A stretch of DNA of 64,000 nucleotides, taken from positions 986,501 through 1,050,500 of the forward strand of contig QVRM01001260.1 of the NCBI GenBank assembly GCA_003439945.1. Direction: 5' to 3'. A model generated the notes under the pieces. The model was given only the letters and a program-made list of their open reading frames with translations, did no database searches and had not been told where the DNA came from. Made by a program: the position numbers and the translations under genes. Below are positions 56,508 to 64,000 of this stretch, in pieces (the first letter of the stretch is position 1; each line of letters starts with the position of its first letter). Source of the stretch: Dermanyssus gallinae. Its lineage: Eukaryota > Arthropoda > Arachnida > Mesostigmata > Dermanyssidae.

Positions 56508-58011
56508 TCAGGTCGGTTTGGGACGTGATGAAGATGACATTACATGATCTGCGCTTCTGTTCGCCCGTGTAGGTTGGGTGCTATCAGCGTTAATGGTCGT
56601 GGATTGTTGCAGCATAGGTGAGGGAGCTAACGGGGCGCCCATCAGTCCTCCCAGAATGCTCGGAATAGCTTCTTGAATGGCCCTTGCCACCGTCTGCACG
56701 ATGATATCCGTTAACCTCGGCATAATCGTCGCAATCACCTGTTGCACTATATCCTCCACTCTTGGTAGCGGCACTTGCTGGTCACTCAGTTTATGTCCGG
56801 TCATTTTAAGTGGGGCACTTGTTGCTGCTGGGTCCCGTTCTGGTTCAAGTCGTTGAGGTTTGAGCGCTGCCTCGTTTATCTTGATTCCGTTTCTTACTAC
56901 GGAAGACCAAGTGCGCCTTGAGAAGTTGTCAGAGGCCTGTATGTGGCCCACAGGCGTGCAGAGTGGTACCAGCGGGGCATCTGAGCGCTTGATGATGCTG
57001 TTTTGGGACGATTTTTGTAACAGTTCCATACGCTTCAGCCTATGTGGACATGAGCCCCAAGTGGCTTCATGTTCACCAAAGCACAGACTGCATCGAGCCT
57101 TGGCCTTGCAATCCTTCCTCAGGTGCTCCGTAGAACCACACCTTCTGCATCTCGGTGGAGAGTTTGCAGTTTGCTGCAAAGTGATCCATGCTATAACACT
57201 TAAAGCATTGCATGGGCTCTCGATATAAAACAACGCCGTGCCGTTTCAACCCTAACCGAACCTCTGCTGGAAAATCTCCACCCGCGAAGGTCAGAATAAC
57301 TTGCTCAGTGGTCGATACAATATTTGTCTTCGCGTCTTTAGTTTTCACCCTTATCGCTTCGGAAACCCCAAAAGGCTTCAGAGCAGCCGATATTGTAGCC
57401 TCCGATATTGATGGATGCACACCAGATATTTTTCCCTTTACTGTGGATCGCCCTCCACTGATCCTCGCCGACACCTTTATGTTGGCTAACTCCTGCAGCG
57501 ACAGTAGCGTAGCTCTATCCTCTTCGGCCTCAACAACAATTAGAAGTTCCCCACTCCTTGTGAAACGGGGTTCTTCCATATTTCCTTTGATGTGTTTAGC
57601 GATAAAGTCGCATACATCATTAAAATGGAGCTCCAGGGAATTGTCTTCCGACGAAAATATTACTGCTTCGTGCTTTGCCACGACAACTTTCGGCGCACGA
57701 GATCGCCTGGACCGGGTCACCGTTGTAAACCCCGCTTCGTCCGGTATCTCTTCACCGTCTTGGACGCCACCGGTTGTCTCGCTAGTGGTTTCAACAAAAG
57801 CCTGCGAAACGCGCATATCCTTGCTGCGGGAGTCTTCCACAGGACTCGAAGCGGCACGTTTCCCACATCCCGCCTTTGGACGGTGAGCCGGACCGCCCGC
57901 ATCGCTGATTGACTCATCAACGCGTTCATCCGCAGCTCTTTCCACTTGCACGTACGCAGGTTTGTCACGTTGCACGATCTGCTCTTTTGTTGGCGTCCGT
58001 TGCACCGACAT
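56508..58011 (-). pseudogene. LINE A1 ORF1, CCHC gag-like protein
   Basis: Starts at ATG 58011 (MSVQRTPTKEQ). A basic/acidic N-terminus and an RRM-like or alpha/beta region (FTRSGELLIVVEAEEDRATL) precede three zinc knuckles from about residue 268: CFKCYSMDHFAANC, CRRCGSTEHLRKDC and CSLCFGEHEATWGSC. A one-base frameshift lies between the first and second knuckle (about 57155). The C-terminus is an amphipathic helix (VEDIVQQVIATIMPRL). Proteins of this type coat the LINE RNA. The organisation resembles ORF1 of Jockey/R1/I-group elements. Confidence 0.88.
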
Positions 58012-58671
58012 AGCTAGCTACTGCTATGCCGCGCCTGTTTACAAACAAGATATTGTTTATTTACCATGCAGTGTCAGGCTGAACTGTAGTTCGCGTTCGA
58101 TTTGAAACCGTGGTGGTGGTATCCGAAGGGGAGGTAGTGACAACGGCGGCGTCGGTGATGAGAGTCGTGATGATAACTGCCGATAGTGAGTAGACTGAGG
58201 TAATTGTGAAGTAGAGCTGATGAAGAGAGAAAAAGATGATGATGCTGCTGATGGTGAGTATAATTAGGCCTGTAACTCACGATGATGCTGATAATGATGA
58301 CGGATGGGGTGGTTTCAATGAGGTGAACGGTAGATGTGGGGATGCTAGTAAACACGAAGCTGGCAATAATGAAGGTAATGATAGTAGAGTGATGCTGGAT
58401 ACGAGATAGTAATAAAGCTACGAAGATAGTGGTGAGAAGTGAAGATGATGCAGGTAGAGGTGAGTGATGATGATGACTATTTAAGTTGACACTGCTTCTA
58501 ATGAATTAGTTCCGAGGCACACTACAGATGTTCACGCTAACCGACTTCGATGATCTCAACGATGTTATGCTCACTTATGCACATGGATTTCCACGCAAAA
58601 TTCTAGAATTTAGCGGTACTTTCCGAGAGCCACACACGAACACGTCTGCACCGTTTGAGAACAACTCAACA
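58012..58671 (-). promoter_or_regulatory. LINE A1 5' UTR (presumed internal promoter)
   Basis: A 660-bp leader with a GAT-triplet-rich middle (about 58200-58480) and a 5' 190 bp nearly identical to A2. The shared start point in both copies suggests a fixed transcription start and an internal promoter. No core motif was identified. Confidence 0.5.
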
Positions 58672-58860
58672 ACAACATTTCGAGACTATAGAGGTGATAT
58701 AAAAAATCGCAGGAGCGACTCAACTCGGTTCCGAAAGCTTGGAAAACAATTAGAACAGTGGGAAAGAAGGTGGCACAAGTGCACTGCAGGGGGCGTGAGC
58801 TATTTTGAAGGAAACGAAATAGCTTTGGAACATTATGTTTGTATACTGAGCTGATTTGCA
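58672..58860 (+). pseudogene. Mariner M4, C-terminal part
   Basis: Begins with the right copy of the A1 target duplication (58672-58689). It encodes DIKN..., then LEQWERRWHKC and SYFEGNEI, the mariner C-terminal block also seen in M1. The ORF seen upstream to 58528 is only LINE A1 5' UTR read antisense. Together with 53116-53540 it is one mariner remnant. Confidence 0.75.
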
Positions 58861-59221
58861 GAAAACGCTAGGCATTGGTTATTCAATATCATATGACAAC
58901 GTATTGCAGCGGTCCTGAATTTTATTTTACCAGACCATACTATAATGCATGTATTTTTATGTTACTATTTTCAATTCATACTCCCCCAATATTCTCGGTT
59001 TGATACCTAACATTGATTTTGTTTATCAGGTCATTTTATTCTTTCACTTAATTTCGCATTAATCTCCGGCTGCATGATAAAGGTCTTCTAATCTGTAGCA
59101 GCTTAAGCTTCCAATGTTAAAATAACTAGTTCTGCAATTAGCTTGCATCGCCTTAGAAGCGTAGTTCAGAGAGTCTGTTGTTGTTGCGTAGTTACTGCCG
59201 AGAAGAGAAAGCGTTACATAC

Positions 59222-59341
59222 CGATTCGAGCCAGAAGAGGGGCATAATACGACTTCCCCGTGCTAATTCTAAGGCGAAATGTGATGACAAATAGAAGTTC
59301 AGTTGATAGCGTTCTCGCATATCGACCACGAAACCGGTTCT
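59222..59341 (-). CDS. Gene Y exon 1: CD36-like ectodomain end
   Basis: 120 bp, phase 0, acceptor ctggcgcccttcag and donor TCG|GTATGT. The 40 residues begin RTGFVVDMRERYQLNFYL and end MPLFWLES. The start is nearly the same as exon X1 (R-[ST]-G-[YF]-VVDMR-x-RYQ-[IL]-NF), and the end shares P-x-FW-x-E. This fits the CD36-family pattern of Gly...Arg-x-Gln-x-Asn, then Pro-x-x-Trp-x-Glu just before the C-terminal helix. It is followed in phase by exon Y2. Upstream exons should lie further right, and none was identified with confidence up to element E. Confidence 0.65.
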
Positions 59342-59812
59342 CTGAAGGGCGCCAGCAGCGGTAGCACGCGAGCAACACGAATGGCACGAAACAAAACACA
59401 GAGCAACAAAACATTTGGTTAGCTCATGGCGCTGGCGACAAAGATCAGAGTGAGAACGATTCGATATTCACTTGTTTCGCCAATTCGTCGAGAGATTGCC
59501 ATTAGATACTGTGCCGACAGGCAACAGGGTACAACGCGCCTTAGCTAGCGCGTCACGTTGGCGAGACAGATGTCCATCAATCAGCATGAATCGTGGTCAA
59601 ACACAGGAGCACGTGATTTAGCAAAAAAGAACGCCGGGCGAAATCACTCACCTTCACAACGGAGTTTCTCGTCATGTAGTTAGCTCGACCGCTCAACCGC
59701 TACGAGTGCGAACGCATCCATATAAACTACTTGCCAGCAAACTATCCTGGCTCGAATAGGTTAGAATTGTGATTGACTTGACTACGTCAACAATGTGCCG
59801 GGTGAATCTGAC

Positions 59813-59883
59813 AGGGTGGAGGTATTATTACTAACAGAAGAATGCCATCGGCATTCTTCTGTTAGTAATAATATCTCCACCCT
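59813..59883. repeat. 34-bp-arm near-perfect palindrome
   Basis: Arms 59813-59846 and 59850-59883 pair with one mismatch and a 3-nt spacer. It is not next to a recognisable transposon. Confidence 0.92.
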
Positions 59884-60815
59884 AGTCTCGCTGAGCGATA
59901 GAACGTGTAGCAGTAGTTATTAATAGTATGGCGATCAGGCAAACATTGCGATGTGCGACCATGGCGCTACTTTCGGCCTGTCGAGTTCGAGATCACTGCT
60001 GAGAATGCGATTGCTGGAGTCCAGCCTACCTTGAGAAGAGATACACCCAACGACGGTGCAACGGGACTGACTGTAAAACTCAAATTCAGTCAGGCAAATT
60101 TAACAAAACTGACGGCGAAACATTTGTGTGCTAACTTTACACACTCACACAGAACATGTTGACGGCACACGAACGAACTCGACTACTGTGATGATTGGAG
60201 CTATGGCATATCTATGGCAACCTTTGACTAAAAAGGCGAGCGGCAGGAGGGCAAATGTACTGCAAGCGGTTAAGAACAGCTGCAGCGTCAAGGTTAACCA
60301 AATCGGCTGCAAAACAAAATCGTATATTTTTGACAGATGTGAACAATCGGCATGGATTTCTTACGCAGCCTGGCGCACTGGCTTTCCAAAACCCCAATCT
60401 GATGGCTAGCATTTGTAGACGCACAGTTCAAGTCAACTCTGATAGATGTATCGCTGTAATGTAGCTTCCTTTTGCCGTTTAGATTCGAAATATGTGCATT
60501 CATCCTGTATTGTCATTGTTGCTTCTAGATTTGTTCTTTCTAAGTCAACAAGTACGCGCTTTCAAAATTGACAACAAGTTTGACACGAAAAAGTTCGAAA
60601 AAGCGGACGCATTCGAAAAAGCTGTGTAATCTAGTAGCACTGGCGTCTTAAATGGCCGAAACAATCTATGCAAAAGCTCTACGGTTAGCAAGACGACAGA
60701 AAATCATTTTTCCCAATAAGCCAATGCTGAGTGTACTTGAAGGTTGTCACAACAATGCATAGGACAAAGAGAAACACGATTGAAAATGAATACAAGCACA
60801 CGAATTAACTCTATA

Positions 60816-60817
<2 letters not shown>
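59884..60817. other. No confident gene; intron of gene Y
   Basis: Several exon-like AG/GT pairs occur on the minus strand (for example 60096-60056 and about 60447-60370), but none encodes a recognisable CD36-family segment. Confidence 0.3.

Positions 60818-60851
<34 letters not shown>
60818..60851. repeat. (TA)n at the 5' border of element E
   Basis: About 16 TA units directly before the conserved 5' end of the REL element. Confidence 0.92.
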
Positions 60852-60852
<1 letters not shown>

Positions 60853-61161
60853 ATGTTTTTTCGCCGTTTGATGCGGCGGAGTTCGGTTGTGTTTCGTGTT
60901 CGCTCCCGTAAAATCAACTATTACGAGAGACTTTACTATAATTTTCGTAGTGATAATTGGATTATCTAGACTTTCCATAGTGAGTGTTCGAACAGTGCAC
61001 ACCATACGCCTGGGGGCACTCTGGTTACTCTTCAGGGGGTCCTGACTCCTTCAGGGCTTTCTGACAACTGTGTTCGATTTGCCGATGTCATCGCTAGTCA
61101 TACGGCTGTGACCAACCTGCGGCGGGGATCGCTACTGCTTACGTGTGGCGCAGACTCGTGG

Positions 61162-61254
61162 AGCTGTCGTAGCCTGGTGGTAGCGTCTGCGACTGCCAGC
61201 TGTGAAGTCTCAATTCAATTCCCAAGAGTGGTACATCTTTTTTTTTTTTTTAAT
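61162..61254 (+). promoter_or_regulatory. tRNA-like segment with A and B boxes in the 5' UTR of E
   Basis: A-box TAGCCTGGTGG (61170-61180), B-box-like TTCAATTCC (61214-61222), starts 44 bp apart exactly as in element D, then GTACATC and 14 T (61238-61251), a strong RNA polymerase III-type terminator. The ORF1 ATG is 85 bp downstream. A tRNA-like fold is only partial, and the function is inferred. Confidence 0.6.
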
Positions 61255-61338
61255 ATTATTATTTATTTTTTGTCCCAAGGCATTTAAAAGCCTAGGACAC
61301 TGCCAGGGGAATCCAGCGGCAGTAAGCCGCCTGACAGC

Positions 61339-62796
61339 TTGGATATTTCCAAGCTCAGGGGCACAATTGCCAAAGAGACATTAATCGCGGCTCAAGTCGG
61401 TGTCTCGAAGCCAGTCGGCAGCAGGGCTTGTGACGCATCCTCTGAAGTATCACAAGTCGACCCCAGTAGAGGTGCCGAAACGTCTGAGATAGTAGAAAAA
61501 GGTTCAGCACCAGGGTGTAAGCGAAAAAAGGTTACAGGTTGCGATGAACCTGACGAACCATTCACGCTGGTGGTGTCAAAGCGTGAGCAGAAGACTATAT
61601 CCCGCGAGCAACGTCAGTTGGACAAACTGAGAGAGGATGCGTCTAGCGGTCTATTTAACGCCTTTAAAGTGGTCATCCGGAGAAAAGCGAACGAAGATCC
61701 TGCTTCAAATGAGTTTGCTGATGGTATATTACTGCGGTTATGTAAGGCTATTCATTCCAATTGCCCTGACTGCAAGATATCAAGCAGTAAAGCCGCTATA
61801 TCCGTATGGGTAAACTCAGAAGATGTGGCCAGAAAGCTTACGCAACTTTCTGCAATAGGGTCGATACCCGTCACGGTGACCTGCCCGGCCTTAACCTCAT
61901 TCAAGGCGAGAATTCAAGGCGTCGATGTTGCATTTACAGACGACGAGATTCGCGAAGAGCTAGCAGATTGCGGTGTGGTGCACGCTCAACGGTTATTCCG
62001 CACAGGACACGCTGGTAAAACCCCACTCAGAAAAGTGATCCTGACGTTTGACCGCCAACCGCCTGTATCTGTCTTCCTGGGGTATAAAACCCTATCAGTC
62101 GTACTGGAGCCTGATCAACCAAAATTGTGCTACAATTGCCAGCGAGTGGGGCACCTAGCGGACAGGTGTACTCTTCGCAAGGCCTGCAAAAAATGTGGAG
62201 GATCTCATCATTTGGCGTCCAGTTGCACCGAACAATCGAAATGTGTAAAGTGTGGTGGCCCTCACGCGGCCGGATCGCCTTCTTGTCCGCGTGTGGCTTA
62301 TCTTCGTGAGCGTAACAGGATTATCATGGAGGCCAGAGTTTTTCAGCAAGTTAAGGCAGCGCACCCGAGTGCATCGATTACGGAAGGTCCTGACGTCACA
62401 GGCACTGTCACAGAAACTGCACAAACTGATTGTTCTAACAATAGCAAAGCTTCCTACGCAGCAGTTCTCAGGGGCATATCCGCCACGCAAGAAAGCACCT
62501 CGCCTCAGCTGCTTCTTCCTAATCCGCGGCCGTTACCAAAGCCCAAACAAAAGCGAGCCAAGGCATACAGGAGTCGCCAAGTTCGGCCGCGGCGCGCTTC
62601 TAAATTTATCACGAAGAGAAAGATATATTCCAAGACGCCGCGCAGAGACGTTGGAGGCGCCTTAACGGGCGTCGCTCGAATGCTAGAGGGCATCAGTCCT
62701 GATTTGGCGGCAACTTTGAAGACGATTGCAGAGGCCCTAAAACCTCTCTTGGCCCTTCTTCCTCTTGCAGAGAAGCTTAGAGCTTTCACATCATAA
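61339..62796 (+). CDS. Element E ORF1, gag-like CCHC protein (intact)
   Basis: 485 codons without interruption, the only intact transposon ORF in the window. The start at ATG 61339 (MDISKLRG) corresponds to residue 14 of the D product, and an ATG at the D position is absent here. Domains: a charged N-terminus, LFNAFKVVIRR...ISVWVNSEDVARKL (RRM-like alpha/beta unit, residues about 105-185), FKARIQGVDVAFTDDEIREEL, and three zinc knuckles at about residues 264-318 (CYNCQRVGHLADRC, CKKCGGSHHLASSC, CVKCGGPHAAGSPSC). A basic Lys/Arg segment near 395-425 and a Leu-rich end follow. The stop TAA overlaps the ORF2 ATG. It presumably packages the element RNA. Confidence 0.88.
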   Translation: MDISKLRGTIAKETLIAAQVGVSKPVGSRACDASSEVSQVDPSRGAETSEIVEKGSAPGCKRKKVTGCDEPDEPFTLVVSKREQKTISREQRQLDKLREDASSGLFNAFKVVIRRKANEDPASNEFADGILLRLCKAIHSNCPDCKISSSKAAISVWVNSEDVARKLTQLSAIGSIPVTVTCPALTSFKARIQGVDVAFTDDEIREELADCGVVHAQRLFRTGHAGKTPLRKVILTFDRQPPVSVFLGYKTLSVVLEPDQPKLCYNCQRVGHLADRCTLRKACKKCGGSHHLASSCTEQSKCVKCGGPHAAGSPSCPRVAYLRERNRIIMEARVFQQVKAAHPSASITEGPDVTGTVTETAQTDCSNNSKASYAAVLRGISATQESTSPQLLLPNPRPLPKPKQKRAKAYRSRQVRPRRASKFITKRKIYSKTPRRDVGGALTGVARMLEGISPDLAATLKTIAEALKPLLALLPLAEKLRAFTS

Positions 62797-64000
62797 TGCC
62801 AGATAACGAGATCCCAAACGGAAGTGAGGCCGATCATGCTTTTGTTGTCGGTGACCCCAACAGGGCAACATGTCCTGTGTGTAGAGGTGTCTTCACGAGG
62901 AGGGGTCTCGCCAGACATATATCGGTCAGACACGCCGATGCCGTCAACAGGCCGTCCACATCCCACCAGGCTCGGGCAGAAGACTTTGATGTTAACACAC
63001 TACTCAGCGATATCCAGGCAAACATGCGTCATGCCAAACTGTTACGCATTTTACCTAAATCTGTGCGGTTTACTGTTGCGGAGGAGCTCACCAAGGTCTT
63101 CCTAAATGTCGCCAAGAACAACGACCTCTCCGCCTGGTACTCCTTGTTCTCCTTCGCTCCGGTCGTGTTGCGACTCCCTCGGGCCAGAAAGGATGCTCAA
63201 TCCTTGTCTGTTCTGATCAGGAAGAACATACGCGACTTTTCGTCGGGATTAAGGCTAAGGGATCTGACACACGAGGGATCAGGACGCAAAATGATGGCCC
63301 ACCTCGAGGATGACCTTCCCAGACGAGTGAAAGTCAAGCTGCCAGAAGGCAATATCTCCGGTGCTGCCAGATTGGTGAGCTCCCAGGATATGCTAGCGAC
63401 AGCTAACGAGAATACAGAAGCTCTCCGCTCCAAACATCCAGATGCGCCTACGGATCTCTCCATGCCCACACCACCGGCAGTCACACTGCCTTCTTCAATC
63501 TCACGGGAAGAGATACTGAGTGCGCTGAAGACATTTAGCAGAAGTTCAGCTGCCGGCTTAGACTTCATACGACCCCGTCTGTTGCAGGACTTGTTATCTG
63601 GTGCGCTGGGCAGCACGGCCGGTCGACTGGCGGACGCCATCGCTAAAGTGGTGGATGTACTCAGATGGGGCTCGCCCCCGTCTTGTCTTTTACCGCTCAT
63701 CTTTGGGGCAAGGATGTTTGCATTAAAAAAAAATATGGCTCATTACGTCCGATCGCTTGTTCCTCAGTCGTTCGCAGACTGGCGGCCAAAATCGGCTGCT
63801 ACGATAATAGGGAAGCTATTTCAGCAACTCTTGGCCAACACCAGCTAGGATTCGCTACCCCGGGGGGTACAGACGTAGTAGTCCACTGTGCTCGTGCATT
63901 TTTGCAATTGCGCAAATTGCCAACGGTGATGGTTAAGCTGGACTTCTGAAACGCCTTCAATAGCGTCCGGAGGGATCATTTGCTTCGAGCCGTCAAGTCG
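62796..64000 (+). pseudogene. Element E ORF2, N-terminal part (C2H2 finger and RT start)
   Basis: ATG 62796 overlaps the ORF1 TAA. C2H2 finger CPVCRGVFTRRGLARHISVRH at residues about 25-45, then a helical region (LLRILPKSVRFTVAEELTKV), SFAPVVLRLPRARKDAQSL and the RT entry GLDFIRPRLLQDLLS. The frame breaks in an A-run at 63723-63733 and continues in another frame (GSLRPIACSSVVRRLAAKIG, HQLGFATPGGTD, VMVKLDF). A TGA then replaces the Arg that begins RNAFNSV in element D. The catalytic YLDD and nuclease lie beyond the edge. Confidence 0.88.

Larger units (their letters stand above)
53559..58671 (-). mobile_element. Full-length LINE A1
   Basis: A 5113-bp minus-strand insertion with perfect 18-bp target duplications, placed inside mariner M4. 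It has a 5' UTR of 660 bp (58671-58012), ORF1, ORF2 and a short 3' UTR ending AATAAAACAAATAAAA. Only one frameshift is evident in each ORF, so it is the youngest-looking complete element here. Confidence 0.93.
60852..64000 (+). mobile_element. REL-type retrotransposon E (runs off the right edge)
   Basis: A conserved 5' end (CATGTTTTTTCGCCG onward) starts at the (TA)n. It has a 5' UTR of about 490 bp with a tRNA-like segment, ORF1 intact, and ORF2 open until an A-run frameshift near 63730. The 3' half lies outside the window. Confidence 0.88.

Noticed and set aside
58528..58854. A 108-residue protein
   Set aside because: It is a chimera of the LINE A1 5' UTR read antisense and the mariner M4 C-terminus across the insertion junction.
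60294..60503. An upstream CD36 exon of gene Y (open frame with acceptor and donor at about 60447-60370)
   Set aside because: The translation lacks the Cys/His/Pro pattern expected of that part of the ectodomain. It may still be an exon but cannot be supported.
1..64000. LTR retrotransposons, endogenous viruses, rDNA target of R2-like elements, bacterial operons
   Set aside because: No LTR pairs, primer-binding sites, protease or integrase motifs, rRNA sequence, or prokaryotic gene arrangement was seen.

Overview
This window looks like a gene-poor, transposon-saturated stretch of an animal nuclear genome, most likely an arthropod and possibly a chelicerate such as a tick or mite. The reasons are spliceosomal exons with GT/AG borders, mariner transposases, APE-type and restriction-like-endonuclease (REL) non-LTR retrotransposons, tRNA-derived SINEs and many (TA)n arrays. 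Nothing prokaryotic is present. The host assignment is inference.

Host genes. Short exons embedded in the repeats appear to belong to two paralogous genes that converge on each other. Gene X is on the + strand: exons 1073-1189, 5271-5429 and 21635-21793, with a candidate last exon at 22225. Gene Y is on the - strand: exons 59341-59222, 52929-52771 and 37580-37422, with a candidate last exon at 36017. Matching exons have the same phase (0) and the same or nearly the same length (117/120, 159/159, 159/159 bp). The first exon of each resembles the end of the CD36/class B scavenger-receptor ectodomain, and the second carries a transmembrane helix. The third also encodes a 53-residue transmembrane segment and may be an alternative or extra C-terminal exon. 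Introns of about 4 to 16 kb are filled by mobile elements.

Mobile elements, left to right: the 3' half of a mariner (1-400); a decayed LINE (J) with a tRNA-derived SINE inside it (6250-9650); LINE A2 (10603-18321), itself interrupted by LINE B1 (12371-17005) with a perfect 15-bp target duplication; a decayed REL LINE (20125-21440); a poly(A) retroposon with a snap-back 5' end (22560-22758); a diverged REL LINE (24640-26350); a SINE pair (27684-28300); a REL fragment (29090-29440); a CR1-like LINE (30085-32265); two head-to-head mariners (33026-35353); a 1.8-kb palindromic DNA transposon (37750-39549); a decayed RT (39990-41600) holding a third SINE; REL elements C (41620-45310) and D (45795-50680); the B2 remnant with a 279-bp hairpin array (50705-52345); LINE A1 (53559-58671) inside a broken mariner; and REL element E (60852 to the right edge).

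The REL family (C, D, E) is the most unusual system. It has a CCHC ORF1 followed by a C2H2-RT-REL ORF2. The two ORFs overlap as TAATG in all three copies. In D and E a tRNA-like segment with A and B boxes precedes an oligo-T run just upstream of ORF1, and the preserved ends abut (TA)n arrays. Families A and B have colinear related ORF2 proteins but unrelated ORF1 proteins (CCHC versus PHD plus SGNH-like). All transposon ORFs seen carry at least one frameshift or stop except ORF1 of element E.
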